Source: Clostridiales bacterium (lineage in GTDB: Bacteria; Bacillota; Clostridia; Oscillospirales; Ruminococcaceae). From it: a stretch of 9,299 nucleotides of DNA. The stretch lies in assembly GCA_012523875.1 (NCBI GenBank), contig JAAYSW010000194.1, positions 1 through 9,299 on the forward strand, written 5' to 3'. Both the position numbers and the translations under genes were made by a program. The notes below the pieces were generated by a model. That model ran no database searches. It saw only the letters and a program-made list of their open reading frames with translations, and was not told the origin of the DNA. Within the stretch, counting starts at the first letter, position 1. Every line of letters starts with the position of its first letter. Positions 1-6,317 of the stretch are shown here, piece after piece.

Positions 1-540
1 GGAAAAGCAATTGGATCTGGAATTGTTTCAGGTGGAAATACGCTACCTGTAATTATAGTAGGTTTTATTCTAGGCTTAGTAACTATATTAGCAGAACCTG
101 CTGTTTATGTCTTAACTCATCAAATTGAAGATGTTACAAGTGGATATGTATCAAGGAAATCTGTAATACTAACTCTTTCAATAGGTGTGGGAGTCGCCGT
201 TGCTTTATCCATGCTACGTATTTTAGTTCCACAAATACAACTTTGGCATTATTTATTGCCTGGCTACTTAATTTCAATAGCTATGACATTCTTTGTTCCT
301 AAGTTATTTGTTGGTATGGCTTTTGATTCTGGAGCAGTAGCTTCTGGACCTATGGCGGCAACCTTTATACTTGCATTTGCTCAGGGTGTAGCATCTGCAA
401 CTGAGGGTGCGGATGTTTTGATTGATGGTTTTGGTATAATTTCAATGGTTGCACTTACTCCTGTACTCGCAATTCAAATCTTAGGAGTGATTTTTAAAAT
501 TAAATCTAGAAAAGAAGGGATAGTGAAAAATGAATCATAA
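1..540 (+). CDS. DUF1538 family membrane protein, 5' end missing
   Basis: Frame 1 is open from the first base to the TAA at 538-540, so only the C-terminal 179 residues are present; the GTG at 187 is an internal codon, not a credible start. The protein is very hydrophobic with several membrane segments (about residues 15-38, 56-75, 84-105, 117-133 and 144-166 of the visible part). Small-residue motifs such as AEPAVYVL (31-38), FDSGAVASGP (108-117) and DGFGIISMVALTPVLAI (142-158) match my recollection of DUF1538, a family of putative permeases whose substrate is unknown. It ends in a short basic tail, expected in the cytoplasm. The next gene, a P-II-like protein, starts 11 bases before this stop, so the two are translationally linked and the P-II-like protein may gate or sense this permease. 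Family assignment is fairly sure; transport function is inference. Confidence 0.8.
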   Translation, partial: GKAIGSGIVSGGNTLPVIIVGFILGLVTILAEPAVYVLTHQIEDVTSGYVSRKSVILTLSIGVGVAVALSMLRILVPQIQLWHYLLPGYLISIAMTFFVPKLFVGMAFDSGAVASGPMAATFILAFAQGVASATEGADVLIDGFGIISMVALTPVLAIQILGVIFKIKSRKEGIVKNES

Positions 541-1192
541 TGATATAACTAAAGAATATGAATTAATTTATGTTATTGTTAATAATGGGTATGGAAGCAA
601 AGTGCTCAAGTATTCTAGGGAGCATGGTATAACAGGAGGAACAATTTTTCTTGGCAAGGGTACTATTAAAAATCGTATTCTTGAGTTATTAGATTTGTGT
701 GAGATGAGAAAAGAAATTATTATGATGCTGGCTGAAAAAAAACTAGCCTATACTGTGATGGAAGAGCTAAATAATAGATTTCATTTTGATAAACCAAATC
801 ATGGGATAACTTTCAGCATTCCAGCGAAAGGTTTTTTAGGTGTTAATGGAGTTAACTCAAAAATCAACGAAAATTTAGGGGAGGATAATATCATGTATAA
901 TTCTATTTTAACAGTTGTTGATAAGGGTAATGCCGAATTAGTTATTGATGCTGCTAATAAGGCTGGAGCAAGGGGTGGTACTATCATCAATGCAAGGGGT
1001 GCTGGAACCCATGAAACTACTAGGGTATTTTCTATGGATATAGAACCTGAAAAAGAAATTGTTTTGATACTATCCGATATCAATTCAACGCAAGAGATTG
1101 TTGATGCTATTAATTTAGAACTTAAGATTGAAGAACCTGGCAATGGAATCATTATGATACAAAATGTTAGCAAAACCTATGGAATTTATTAA
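530..1192 (+). CDS. Tandem-domain P-II-like regulatory protein
   Basis: The 220-residue protein holds two copies of a P-II (GlnB-like) ferredoxin-fold domain, about residues 10-104 and 122-214. Each copy starts with a hydrophobic strand (YELIYVIVN; NSILTVVDKG), continues with a glycine-rich turn (GITGGTIFLGKGT at 33-45; GARGGTIINARGAGT at 146-160) and closes with a Gly-rich strand (PNHGITFSIP; PGNGIIMIQNV). Ordinary P-II proteins are about 112 residues with one domain. The usual uridylylated T-loop Tyr and the TGKIGDGK-type B-loop are not evident, so classical GlnD modification and 2-oxoglutarate/ATP binding cannot be assumed. The start ATG at 530 lies within the preceding DUF1538 gene behind a moderate ribosome site (AGAAGGGA, 513-520). 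Pairing with DUF1538 suggests control of that membrane protein by a small-molecule signal. A strong internal ribosome site precedes Met122 (separate entry). Gene sure, fold likely, role inferred. Confidence 0.83.
   Translation: MNHNDITKEYELIYVIVNNGYGSKVLKYSREHGITGGTIFLGKGTIKNRILELLDLCEMRKEIIMMLAEKKLAYTVMEELNNRFHFDKPNHGITFSIPAKGFLGVNGVNSKINENLGEDNIMYNSILTVVDKGNAELVIDAANKAGARGGTIINARGAGTHETTRVFSMDIEPEKEIVLILSDINSTQEIVDAINLELKIEEPGNGIIMIQNVSKTYGIY
877..895 (+). promoter_or_regulatory. Internal ribosome binding site and ATG inside the P-II-like gene
   Basis: AGGGGAGG at 877-884 is followed by an 8-base spacer and an in-frame ATG at 893-895 (Met122). This site fits the anti-Shine-Dalgarno sequence better than the gene's own site at 513-520. 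Met122 falls at the linker just before the second P-II-like domain, so initiation here would give a separate 99-residue single-domain protein (893-1192). The match is directly visible; its use in the cell is inference. Confidence 0.5.
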
Positions 1193-1220
1193 TTTTGCTG
1201 TTTATTTTTTTTTGATTTAT
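1169..1220 (+). terminator. Probable weak intrinsic terminator after the P-II-like gene
   Basis: AGCAAAA (1169-1175) can pair with TTTTGCT (1193-1199) across a 17-base loop that contains the stop codon, and a T-rich run with nine consecutive Ts follows within 1201-1213. The stem is AT-rich and the loop large, so termination may be partial and some read-through into the hisJ operon is possible. Confidence 0.4.
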
Positions 1221-1255
1221 GACATAACATATATATTATCAAAAAGGAGTTCCAT

Positions 1256-2089
1256 ATGATAGATTGTCATACACATACATCTAATTCGCCTGATGCGAAA
1301 AATACAGTTCCTGAGCTCTGTGAGCAGGCAATTGCTTTGGGACTTGATGCTTTAGCTATAACTGAGCATTGTGAGGTCAATCGCTATTATGGCATTGAAC
1401 ATTACGATGCCACTCCAAATGGATATGATACTTATCATTTTGATTTGGACTTTGAAAAATCTATGAAAGATAATACCTTGGCTAAACAAAAATACCATGA
1501 CAAGTTAAATCTTATTTCTGGTATTGAACTCGGTCAGGCAACCCATGATTTTGAACTTGCTGAAAAAATAATTACAGATGAACGCTTGGATTTTGTTATA
1601 GGGTCAATGCATCAGCTCCCTAACTATGATGATTTCGCTTTTATTGATTATAATGAAGTTGATATACCTTCACTTCTTTTAGAAAATTATCTTGAAGTTT
1701 TAAAGTTATGTAAATGGGGGAAGTTCGATGTTCTTGGCCATCTTACCTACACACTTAGATATATTGTTGGCAATTATGGTATTGATGTGGATATGAAACC
1801 ATATGAGGAAATTATAGCAGAATGCTTTAAGGTGCTTATAAATAAGGGTAAAGGGATAGAAATAAATACATCTGGTTTAAGACAAACTTATGGCAGAACA
1901 TTTCCTGATTTCAATTATATTAAACTATATAAAGATTTAGGCGGAGAAATTTTAACAATCGGTTCTGATTCCCATTCAACCTATGACTTAGCAAGGGGTA
2001 TTCCCGAAGGTATTGAATTAGCAAGGCTTGCTGGATTTGTAAGTACTTGTTATTTCAAAAAGAGAAAACCTTATTTTGTTAATTTATAA
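1256..2089 (+). CDS. hisJ: Histidinol-phosphatase, PHP family
   Basis: It is predicted to hydrolyse L-histidinol phosphate to histidinol in histidine biosynthesis (cytoplasm). The 277-residue length suits the monofunctional PHP-type enzyme (HisJ/HisK). The metal ligands of a PHP phosphoesterase are visible in order: HTHT (His5, His7), ITEH (Glu37, His38), GIELG (Glu91), GSMHQL (His119), LGHLTY (His162) and IGSDSH (Asp238, His240). The EINTSGLR motif at 202-209 is also typical of this subgroup. The ATG at 1256 has AAGGAG at 1244-1249 with a 6-base spacer. No other his genes are in view; the gene leads a tight operon with a regulator and aminotransferase 12 bases downstream. PHP phosphatases with other sugar- or amino-alcohol-phosphate substrates look similar, so the exact substrate is likely rather than proven. 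Confidence 0.88.
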   Translation: MIDCHTHTSNSPDAKNTVPELCEQAIALGLDALAITEHCEVNRYYGIEHYDATPNGYDTYHFDLDFEKSMKDNTLAKQKYHDKLNLISGIELGQATHDFELAEKIITDERLDFVIGSMHQLPNYDDFAFIDYNEVDIPSLLLENYLEVLKLCKWGKFDVLGHLTYTLRYIVGNYGIDVDMKPYEEIIAECFKVLINKGKGIEINTSGLRQTYGRTFPDFNYIKLYKDLGGEILTIGSDSHSTYDLARGIPEGIELARLAGFVSTCYFKKRKPYFVNL

Positions 2090-2101
2090 AAGGAGGGTAT
2101 T

Positions 2102-2581
2102 ATGGAAGAGTTATTAGACTTACTTAAACAAAATGCTAGACTATCTAATGAACAGCTTGCAGTAATGCTTGACGATACACCAGATGGCATTGCGAAAAGA
2201 ATAGAAGATTATGAAAAAAAAGGAACTATAAAGGGATATAGCGTAATTTTAAATGATGAAGTAACAAGTAAAGACACCGTTACTGCCTTTATAGAATTAA
2301 AGGTTACCCCAAAACGTGATTATGGATTTGATGATTTAGCCAGAACTGTCATGATGTACGATGAAGTAGAAAGCATTTCCCTTATTTCTGGTGATTATGA
2401 CTTAGCAGTTACTGTTAGTGGTGAGAGTCTTAAGAATATTGCACTTTTTGTTGCAGAAAGACTATCAACGATTGATGGAGTCCTATCCACTGCAACTCAC
2501 TTTGTTCTGAAAAGATATAAAGAAAAAGGTATCTTTATTGAGGATGAAGTGGTTGACGAAAGGAGCTTTATTTCTCCGTGA
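2102..2581 (+). CDS. Lrp/AsnC family transcriptional regulator, AlaR-like
   Basis: The 159-residue protein has an N-terminal winged helix-turn-helix (about 4-48; LSNEQLAVMLDDTPDGIAKR forms the HTH) and a C-terminal RAM effector domain (about 58-140). The RAM segment contains ESISLISGDYDLAVTVSG (90-107) and STATHFVLKRYKEKG (129-143), typical of the family. Lrp/AsnC proteins are DNA-binding oligomers that respond to amino acids. AGGAGGG at 2091-2097 gives a good ribosome site for ATG 2102. The stop TGA overlaps the GTG start of the aminotransferase by four bases. The same order, an Lrp-family regulator directly before a class I aminotransferase, occurs in B. subtilis as alaR-alaT, and the C-terminal half resembles AlaR as I remember it. 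It therefore probably controls the aminotransferase, and perhaps its own operon, in response to alanine or a related amino acid; the effector is inference. Confidence 0.88.
   Translation: MEELLDLLKQNARLSNEQLAVMLDDTPDGIAKRIEDYEKKGTIKGYSVILNDEVTSKDTVTAFIELKVTPKRDYGFDDLARTVMMYDEVESISLISGDYDLAVTVSGESLKNIALFVAERLSTIDGVLSTATHFVLKRYKEKGIFIEDEVVDERSFISP
2558..2580 (+). promoter_or_regulatory. Ribosome site fixing the GTG start of the aminotransferase
   Basis: GAAAGGAG (2558-2565) lies inside the end of the Lrp-family gene, 12 bases before GTG 2578. The nearby ATG at 2588 is out of frame and the next in-frame Met is far into the fold, so GTG within the GTGA overlap is the start. Translation should be coupled to that of the regulator. 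Confidence 0.65.
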
Positions 2582-3753
2582 TAAATTATGATAATGTGCT
2601 TTCTGATAAAATAAAGACTCTTAAACCATCAGGAATAAGAAAGTTTTTTGATATTGCTCAAACTATCGATGGTGTAATAAGCTTAGGTGTGGGCGAGCCT
2701 GACTTCCCTACCCCATGGGCTATTAGAAGCGTTGCTATTACCACCTTAGAAAAAGGGAAGACTGTATATACATCTAATTCTGGTCTTATACAGCTACGTG
2801 AGGAGATTGCGGAATATATAAAAAGAAACAATAGTCTTAACTATGATCCAAATAATGAAATTATAGTAACAGTAGGAGGTTCGGAAGCTATTGATATTTC
2901 ACTGAGGGCAATGATTAATCCTGGTGATGAGGTTCTTATAGTTGAACCTTGCTTTGTATGTTATGCACCAATAGTTACACTTTGTGGTGGAATCCCTATT
3001 AATATAGATACAAAGGTTGAAGATAATTTCAAGTTAACCCCCGAAAGCTTAAAAGATAAAATAAGCAGTAAAACAAAGCTTTTAGTTTTGCCGTTTCCAA
3101 GTAATCCAACAGGTGCAATAATGACCCGTGAAGAATTGCAGGGTATTGCTGATATTCTTATGGAGAATAATATTTTTGTATTATCCGATGAGATATACTC
3201 AGAATTAACATATGGGAGAAATCACTGTTCCATAGCGGAGATTGATGGAATGAAAGAGCGTACCATTATGGTTAATGGATTCTCAAAAGCATTTGCTATG
3301 ACTGGTTGGAGATTAGGATATCTTGCAGCACCTGAACCAATTGTTTCACAAGCTTTAAAAATTCATCAATATGCAATAATGTGTTCGCCCACTGTTAGCC
3401 AGTATGCTGCAATTGAGGCTTTAAAAAATTGTGATAGAGAGGTCAGAAATATGGTCAGCGAATATGACAAAAGACGCAGGCTACTTGTAAAATCTCTTAA
3501 TAATATCGGTTTAGAATGTTTTAATCCTGAAGGTGCTTTCTATGTTTTCCCATCAATAAAAAGTACAGGGCTTTCTAGTGAGGCATTCTGTGAGCGTTTG
3601 CTTTATGAGGAAAAGGTTGCAGTTGTTCCCGGAAATGCATTTGGAGAAAGTGGAGAGGGCTTTATCCGTGTTTCATATGCATACTCATTAAAGCATCTAA
3701 TTGAAGCCCTTAAGAGAATAGAAAGATTTGTAAAAAAAATTAAAAAGGATTGA
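2578..3753 (+). CDS. PLP-dependent class I aminotransferase, AlaT-like
   Basis: This 391-residue cytoplasmic fold-type I aminotransferase should move an amino group between an amino acid and a 2-oxo acid. Visible family residues are the N-terminal SGIRKFFD and LGVGEPDFPTP (36-46), the PLP phosphate-binding GGSEAID (100-106), SNPTG with Asn176 (175-179), SDEIY with Asp204 (203-207), the Schiff-base lysine Lys237 in SKAFAMTGWRLG, and the substrate carboxylate-binding Arg364 in IRVSY. The length and the SGIRKFF opening resemble B. subtilis AlaT (alanine transaminase), and the preceding Lrp-type gene fits the alaR-alaT arrangement. Aspartate or aromatic aminotransferase is possible, because subgroup I enzymes share these motifs. 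It may also supply the transamination that precedes the histidinol-phosphatase step (HisC-like), which would explain the neighbouring hisJ, but I see no specific HisC signature. Enzyme class is sure; substrate is open. Confidence 0.9.
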   Translation: MINYDNVLSDKIKTLKPSGIRKFFDIAQTIDGVISLGVGEPDFPTPWAIRSVAITTLEKGKTVYTSNSGLIQLREEIAEYIKRNNSLNYDPNNEIIVTVGGSEAIDISLRAMINPGDEVLIVEPCFVCYAPIVTLCGGIPINIDTKVEDNFKLTPESLKDKISSKTKLLVLPFPSNPTGAIMTREELQGIADILMENNIFVLSDEIYSELTYGRNHCSIAEIDGMKERTIMVNGFSKAFAMTGWRLGYLAAPEPIVSQALKIHQYAIMCSPTVSQYAAIEALKNCDREVRNMVSEYDKRRRLLVKSLNNIGLECFNPEGAFYVFPSIKSTGLSSEAFCERLLYEEKVAVVPGNAFGESGEGFIRVSYAYSLKHLIEALKRIERFVKKIKKD

Positions 3754-3757
3754 TTTT

Positions 3758-4615
3758 ATGGATAATTCTATTACTTTAAAAGCACTGGCTAAGATTAATC
3801 TCTATTTAGATGTTATTGGTATTAGGGATGATGGGTACCATAATATAGAAAGTGTTTTCCAAACCATTTCTATATATGATGTTCTTACTGTTCAACTAAA
3901 TAACACTAACACCATAACAGTATCAACAAATGATATTACTATTCCAAGTAATGAGAACAACATTGTATATAAAGCAGCACAGAAGTTTTTGGAGTTTATA
4001 AATGCTGATAGAATTGGCGTTAATATTTATATCGAAAAAAACATACCTAATCAGGCAGGGTTAGGTGGTGGTAGCTCTGATGCGGCAGCTGCTTTGAAAG
4101 GCCTGAATTCTCTTTTGAATTCAAAACTTTGTTATGATGAGTTACATAAAATTGCAGCTGAATTGGGGGCAGATGTTCCCTTCTTTCTTACTGGTGGTAC
4201 TGTTTTAGCTAAAGGGATAGGGGAAATTCTTACTCCCCTACCTCCAGCACCCAAGATGTATCTTGTTATTGCTAAAGGTAAGGGTGGAATATCTACTGCT
4301 GAGGCTTATAAAAAAATCGATGGTTTGTATAACCTTCAGGATAAGGGCGTAAAGGGAATTCTTAATGCAATAAAAAGTGATGATATAAATAGACTATCAA
4401 AATATTGTTATAATGTTTTTGAAAATGTAACTGAATTAGACGATGTTTTCAACATTAAGAGAATAATGCTAGAAAATAATGCCCTCTGTTCTCATATGTC
4501 TGGGAGTGGTTCCGCTGTTTTTGGTATATTCCCTAACAAAGATTCTGCCTGTGATTGTTCAAAATTATTAAGCAATTTATATCAATTCTCGCTATTATGT
4601 ACTACTAAAAATTAG
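3758..4615 (+). CDS. ispE: 4-diphosphocytidyl-2-C-methyl-D-erythritol kinase
   Basis: IspE phosphorylates CDP-methylerythritol with ATP in the MEP route to isopentenyl diphosphate. This GHMP-superfamily kinase has 285 residues, the normal length. It shows the opening AKINLYLDV with catalytic Lys12, DGYHNIESVFQTI (25-37), the ATP-binding glycine loop PNQAGLGGGSSDAAAAL (97-113), LGADVPFF with catalytic Asp139, and the C-terminal GHMP motif MSGSGSAVFG (247-256). The ATG starts 4 bases after the aminotransferase stop, behind a modest AAAAAGGA site inside that gene's end, so it is probably expressed by read-through and coupling from the hisJ operon. It has no functional link to amino-acid metabolism that I can see. 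Downstream lies only a small hairpin before the tyrS leader. Assignment is very secure. Confidence 0.96.
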   Translation: MDNSITLKALAKINLYLDVIGIRDDGYHNIESVFQTISIYDVLTVQLNNTNTITVSTNDITIPSNENNIVYKAAQKFLEFINADRIGVNIYIEKNIPNQAGLGGGSSDAAAALKGLNSLLNSKLCYDELHKIAAELGADVPFFLTGGTVLAKGIGEILTPLPPAPKMYLVIAKGKGGISTAEAYKKIDGLYNLQDKGVKGILNAIKSDDINRLSKYCYNVFENVTELDDVFNIKRIMLENNALCSHMSGSGSAVFGIFPNKDSACDCSKLLSNLYQFSLLCTTKN

Positions 4616-4633
4616 CTATTTACAATTTAAGTT

Positions 4634-4650
4634 ACAATGCTTAGTATTGT
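4634..4650 (+). terminator. Small hairpin after ispE, possible weak terminator
   Basis: ACAATGC (4634-4640) and GTATTGT (4644-4650) can form a 7-bp stem (one G-U pair) with a TTA loop, 19 bases beyond the ispE stop. The sequence that follows (TCTTCGCTCTATAT) is only mildly T-rich, so it may end or protect the ispE transcript, but a classical terminator is not assured. Confidence 0.3.
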
Positions 4651-4704
4651 TCTTCGCTCTATATCATAAAACATAATTAAATTTCGAATATTGTTGTCGA
4701 ATAC

Positions 4705-4733
4705 TTGACATTATTTTTTTTTTGTGATAATAT
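4705..4733 (+). promoter_or_regulatory. Sigma-A type promoter of the tyrS T-box transcript
   Basis: A perfect -35 TTGACA (4705-4710) is followed after 17 bases by TAATAT (4728-4733); GATAAT at 4726-4731 with a 15-base spacer is the alternative -10. Start would be near 4740, just before the first T-box helix, as expected. A long T run fills the spacer. Confidence 0.7.
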
Positions 4734-4739
4734 AAATAA

Positions 4740-5013
4740 AAAGTGATGAAGAGAAGAAGTATCAATGTTAAGTGATTTCAGAGAGCCTTTGGTCGCTGTG
4801 AAAAGGTATCACTATATTGTGAATACATCTCGGAGCTTATGCCCTGAAAACAATAAGTTTTAGTAGGGGTATACGGAATTACACACGTTATAGTGTCTTA
4901 AGGTTAGCGTGAAATAACACACTGCTAATAAACTGAGGTGGTACCACGAATTATATTATAACGATTCGTCCTCTGATGAGATTTTCTTATCAGGGGATTT
5001 TTATTTAATTTTT
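4740..5013 (+). promoter_or_regulatory. Tyrosine T-box riboswitch leader of tyrS
   Basis: This leader senses uncharged tRNA-Tyr and prevents premature termination when tyrosine charging falls. Stem I is recognisable: the lower K-turn region GTGATGAAGAGA (4742-4753), the AGTA (4758-4761) and GAA (4821-4823) strands of the specifier loop, and the distal loop AGAGAGCC...GGTCGCTG (about 4780-4798). The specifier triplet at 4824-4826 is TAC, which reads tyrosine. The T-box core TGAGGTGGTACCACG (4934-4948) contains TGGT, complementary to an ACCA tRNA 3' end with discriminator A, as in tRNA-Tyr. The antiterminator forms from GAGG (4935-4938) with CCTC (4970-4973) and ACGAA (4946-4950) with TTCGT (4965-4969). 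Those CCTC bases also begin the terminator stem, so the two folds exclude one another. Codon and downstream tyrS agree. Confidence 0.95.
4970..5013 (+). terminator. T-box attenuator terminator
   Basis: CCTCTGATGAG (4970-4980) pairs along its full 11 bases (two G-U) with CTTATCAGGGG (4986-4996) around an ATTTT loop. An ATTTTTATTTAATTTTT tract follows from 4997. It lies just before the tyrS ribosome site and is the off-state structure of the T-box. Confidence 0.92.
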
Positions 5014-5032
5014 ATATTATAGGAGGATGAAT

Positions 5033-6250
5033 ATGACGTTATTTGAAGAATTAAAAAGACGCGGATTAATAGCACAATCAACTCATGAAAAGGAAATAGA
5101 AAAACTGCTTAATAATGAAAAGATGAGTTTTTATATTGGGTTTGATGCTACTGCTGATAGCCTGCATATTGGGCATTTCCTACAGTTAGTAGTTATGAAA
5201 CATATGCAAAATGCTGGTCATAAGCCTATTGTTCTACTCGGAACAGGGACAACTATGATTGGTGATCCTACTGGCAAAACGGATATGAGAAAAATGCTTA
5301 CAAATGAAGAAATTAATTATAATGCTGAGCGTTTTAAGGAGCAAATGTCAAGATTCATTGATTTTTCTGAAGGAAAAGCCGAAATTGTTAGAAATGGTGA
5401 TTGGTTAATGGAAATGAACTATATTGATTTCCTAAGAACTGTAGGTAGACATTTCTCTGTAAATAAAATGTTATCAGCAGAATGTTTTAAATCAAGGCTT
5501 GAAAAAGGTTTATCATTTCTTGAGTTCAATTATATGCTGATGCAAAGTTATGATTTTCTTTATCTATATCAAAATAAAGGAGTTAAGCTTGAACTCGGTG
5601 GTGATGACCAATGGAGCAATATTCTTGGTGGCGTAGATTTAATTAGACGTGTTGAACAAGGTGAAGCATATGGTATGACATTTACCCTCCTCACAACAAA
5701 AGAGGGCAAAAAGATGGGCAAAACTGAAAAAGGTGCGTTGTGGCTAGATGCTGATAAATGTTCACCATATGATTTTTATCAATACTGGAGAAATGTTAGT
5801 GATGATGATGTTATTACCTGTATGAAACTTCTTACTTTTCTACCAATTGAGGAAATAGAGGAAATGGAACGCAAATATTCAGGTAATGAGTTAAATAAGA
5901 TAAAAGAAATCCTTGCATTTGAACTTACAAAAATGGTTCATTCGGAAGCTGATGCACAAAAATCACAAGAGGCCGCTAAATCAGTATTCGGTGGTGATAT
6001 GAGCAGTGAAAATATGCCAACTACAATATTTAATAACGATGAATTAGAAGATGGTGTGATAGGAATCCTTGATTTACTTGTAAAATCAGGATTAACATCT
6101 TCAAAAAGTGAAGGTAGGAGGCTTGTAATGCAAGGGGGAATATCTGTGGATGGACAAAAAATAACAGATGCAAACCAGCTTATTGTCATAGATGAATATG
6201 TTATAGTTAGAAAAGGTAAAAAGGTATTCCATAAGATTTTAAAATCTTAA
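5033..6250 (+). CDS. tyrS: Tyrosine-tRNA ligase
   Basis: It charges tRNA-Tyr with tyrosine in the cytoplasm. From ATG 5033 the protein has 405 residues, normal for bacterial TyrRS. It shows the class I HIGH signature (SLHIGH, 43-48), GDPTGKTDMR (77-86), the tyrosine/ATP pocket segments YDFLYLY (173-179) and GGDDQWSNI (189-197), the KMSKS-loop equivalent KMGKT (227-231), and a C-terminal S4 RNA-binding domain (about 345-401; SKSEGRRLVMQGGISVDG). Two in-frame ATGs lie at 5027 and 5033. AGGAGG (5021-5026) abuts the first with no spacer but sits six bases before the second, so 5033 is chosen. The T-box leader upstream makes expression respond to tRNA-Tyr charging. A 45-base inverted repeat follows the stop, facing the convergent operon. 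Assignment is secure. Confidence 0.97.
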   Translation: MTLFEELKRRGLIAQSTHEKEIEKLLNNEKMSFYIGFDATADSLHIGHFLQLVVMKHMQNAGHKPIVLLGTGTTMIGDPTGKTDMRKMLTNEEINYNAERFKEQMSRFIDFSEGKAEIVRNGDWLMEMNYIDFLRTVGRHFSVNKMLSAECFKSRLEKGLSFLEFNYMLMQSYDFLYLYQNKGVKLELGGDDQWSNILGGVDLIRRVEQGEAYGMTFTLLTTKEGKKMGKTEKGALWLDADKCSPYDFYQYWRNVSDDDVITCMKLLTFLPIEEIEEMERKYSGNELNKIKEILAFELTKMVHSEADAQKSQEAAKSVFGGDMSSENMPTTIFNNDELEDGVIGILDLLVKSGLTSSKSEGRRLVMQGGISVDGQKITDANQLIVIDEYVIVRKGKKVFHKILKS

Positions 6251-6260
6251 TGATATAAAT

Positions 6261-6305
6261 ACTCCCCTATTAACCGTATATAGTGAAAACGATTATATGG
6301 GGAGT
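6261..6305. repeat. Imperfect inverted repeat between convergent tyrS and the minus-strand operon
   Basis: ACTCCCC (6261-6267) and GGGGAGT (6299-6305) pair perfectly. The stem continues with TAT/ATA (6268-6270, 6295-6297), then AACCGT against ACGATT (6272-6277, 6289-6294) with one mismatch and two single-base bulges, and an 11-base loop. It is the only structure in the 67-base gap and could end transcripts from both sides, although neither flank carries a real T-run. Confidence 0.5.
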
Positions 6306-6317
6306 AATAATGGTAAA

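Noticed and set aside
799..1173. Minus-strand open frame of 124 codons
   Set aside because: It lies wholly opposite the P-II-like gene, which has clear family motifs; no ribosome site or recognisable protein.
1212..1239. Promoter upstream of hisJ (TTGATT, 16 bases, TATTAT)
   Set aside because: The transcription start would fall inside the ribosome site at 1244-1249, so this hexamer pair is unlikely to drive hisJ.
5027..5029. ATG 5027 as tyrS start
   Set aside because: AGGAGG directly abuts it with no spacer; ATG 5033 has a normal six-base spacer.
5938..6189. Minus-strand open frame of 83 codons
   Set aside because: Antisense shadow of the tyrS S4-domain region; composition and sequence show nothing protein-like.
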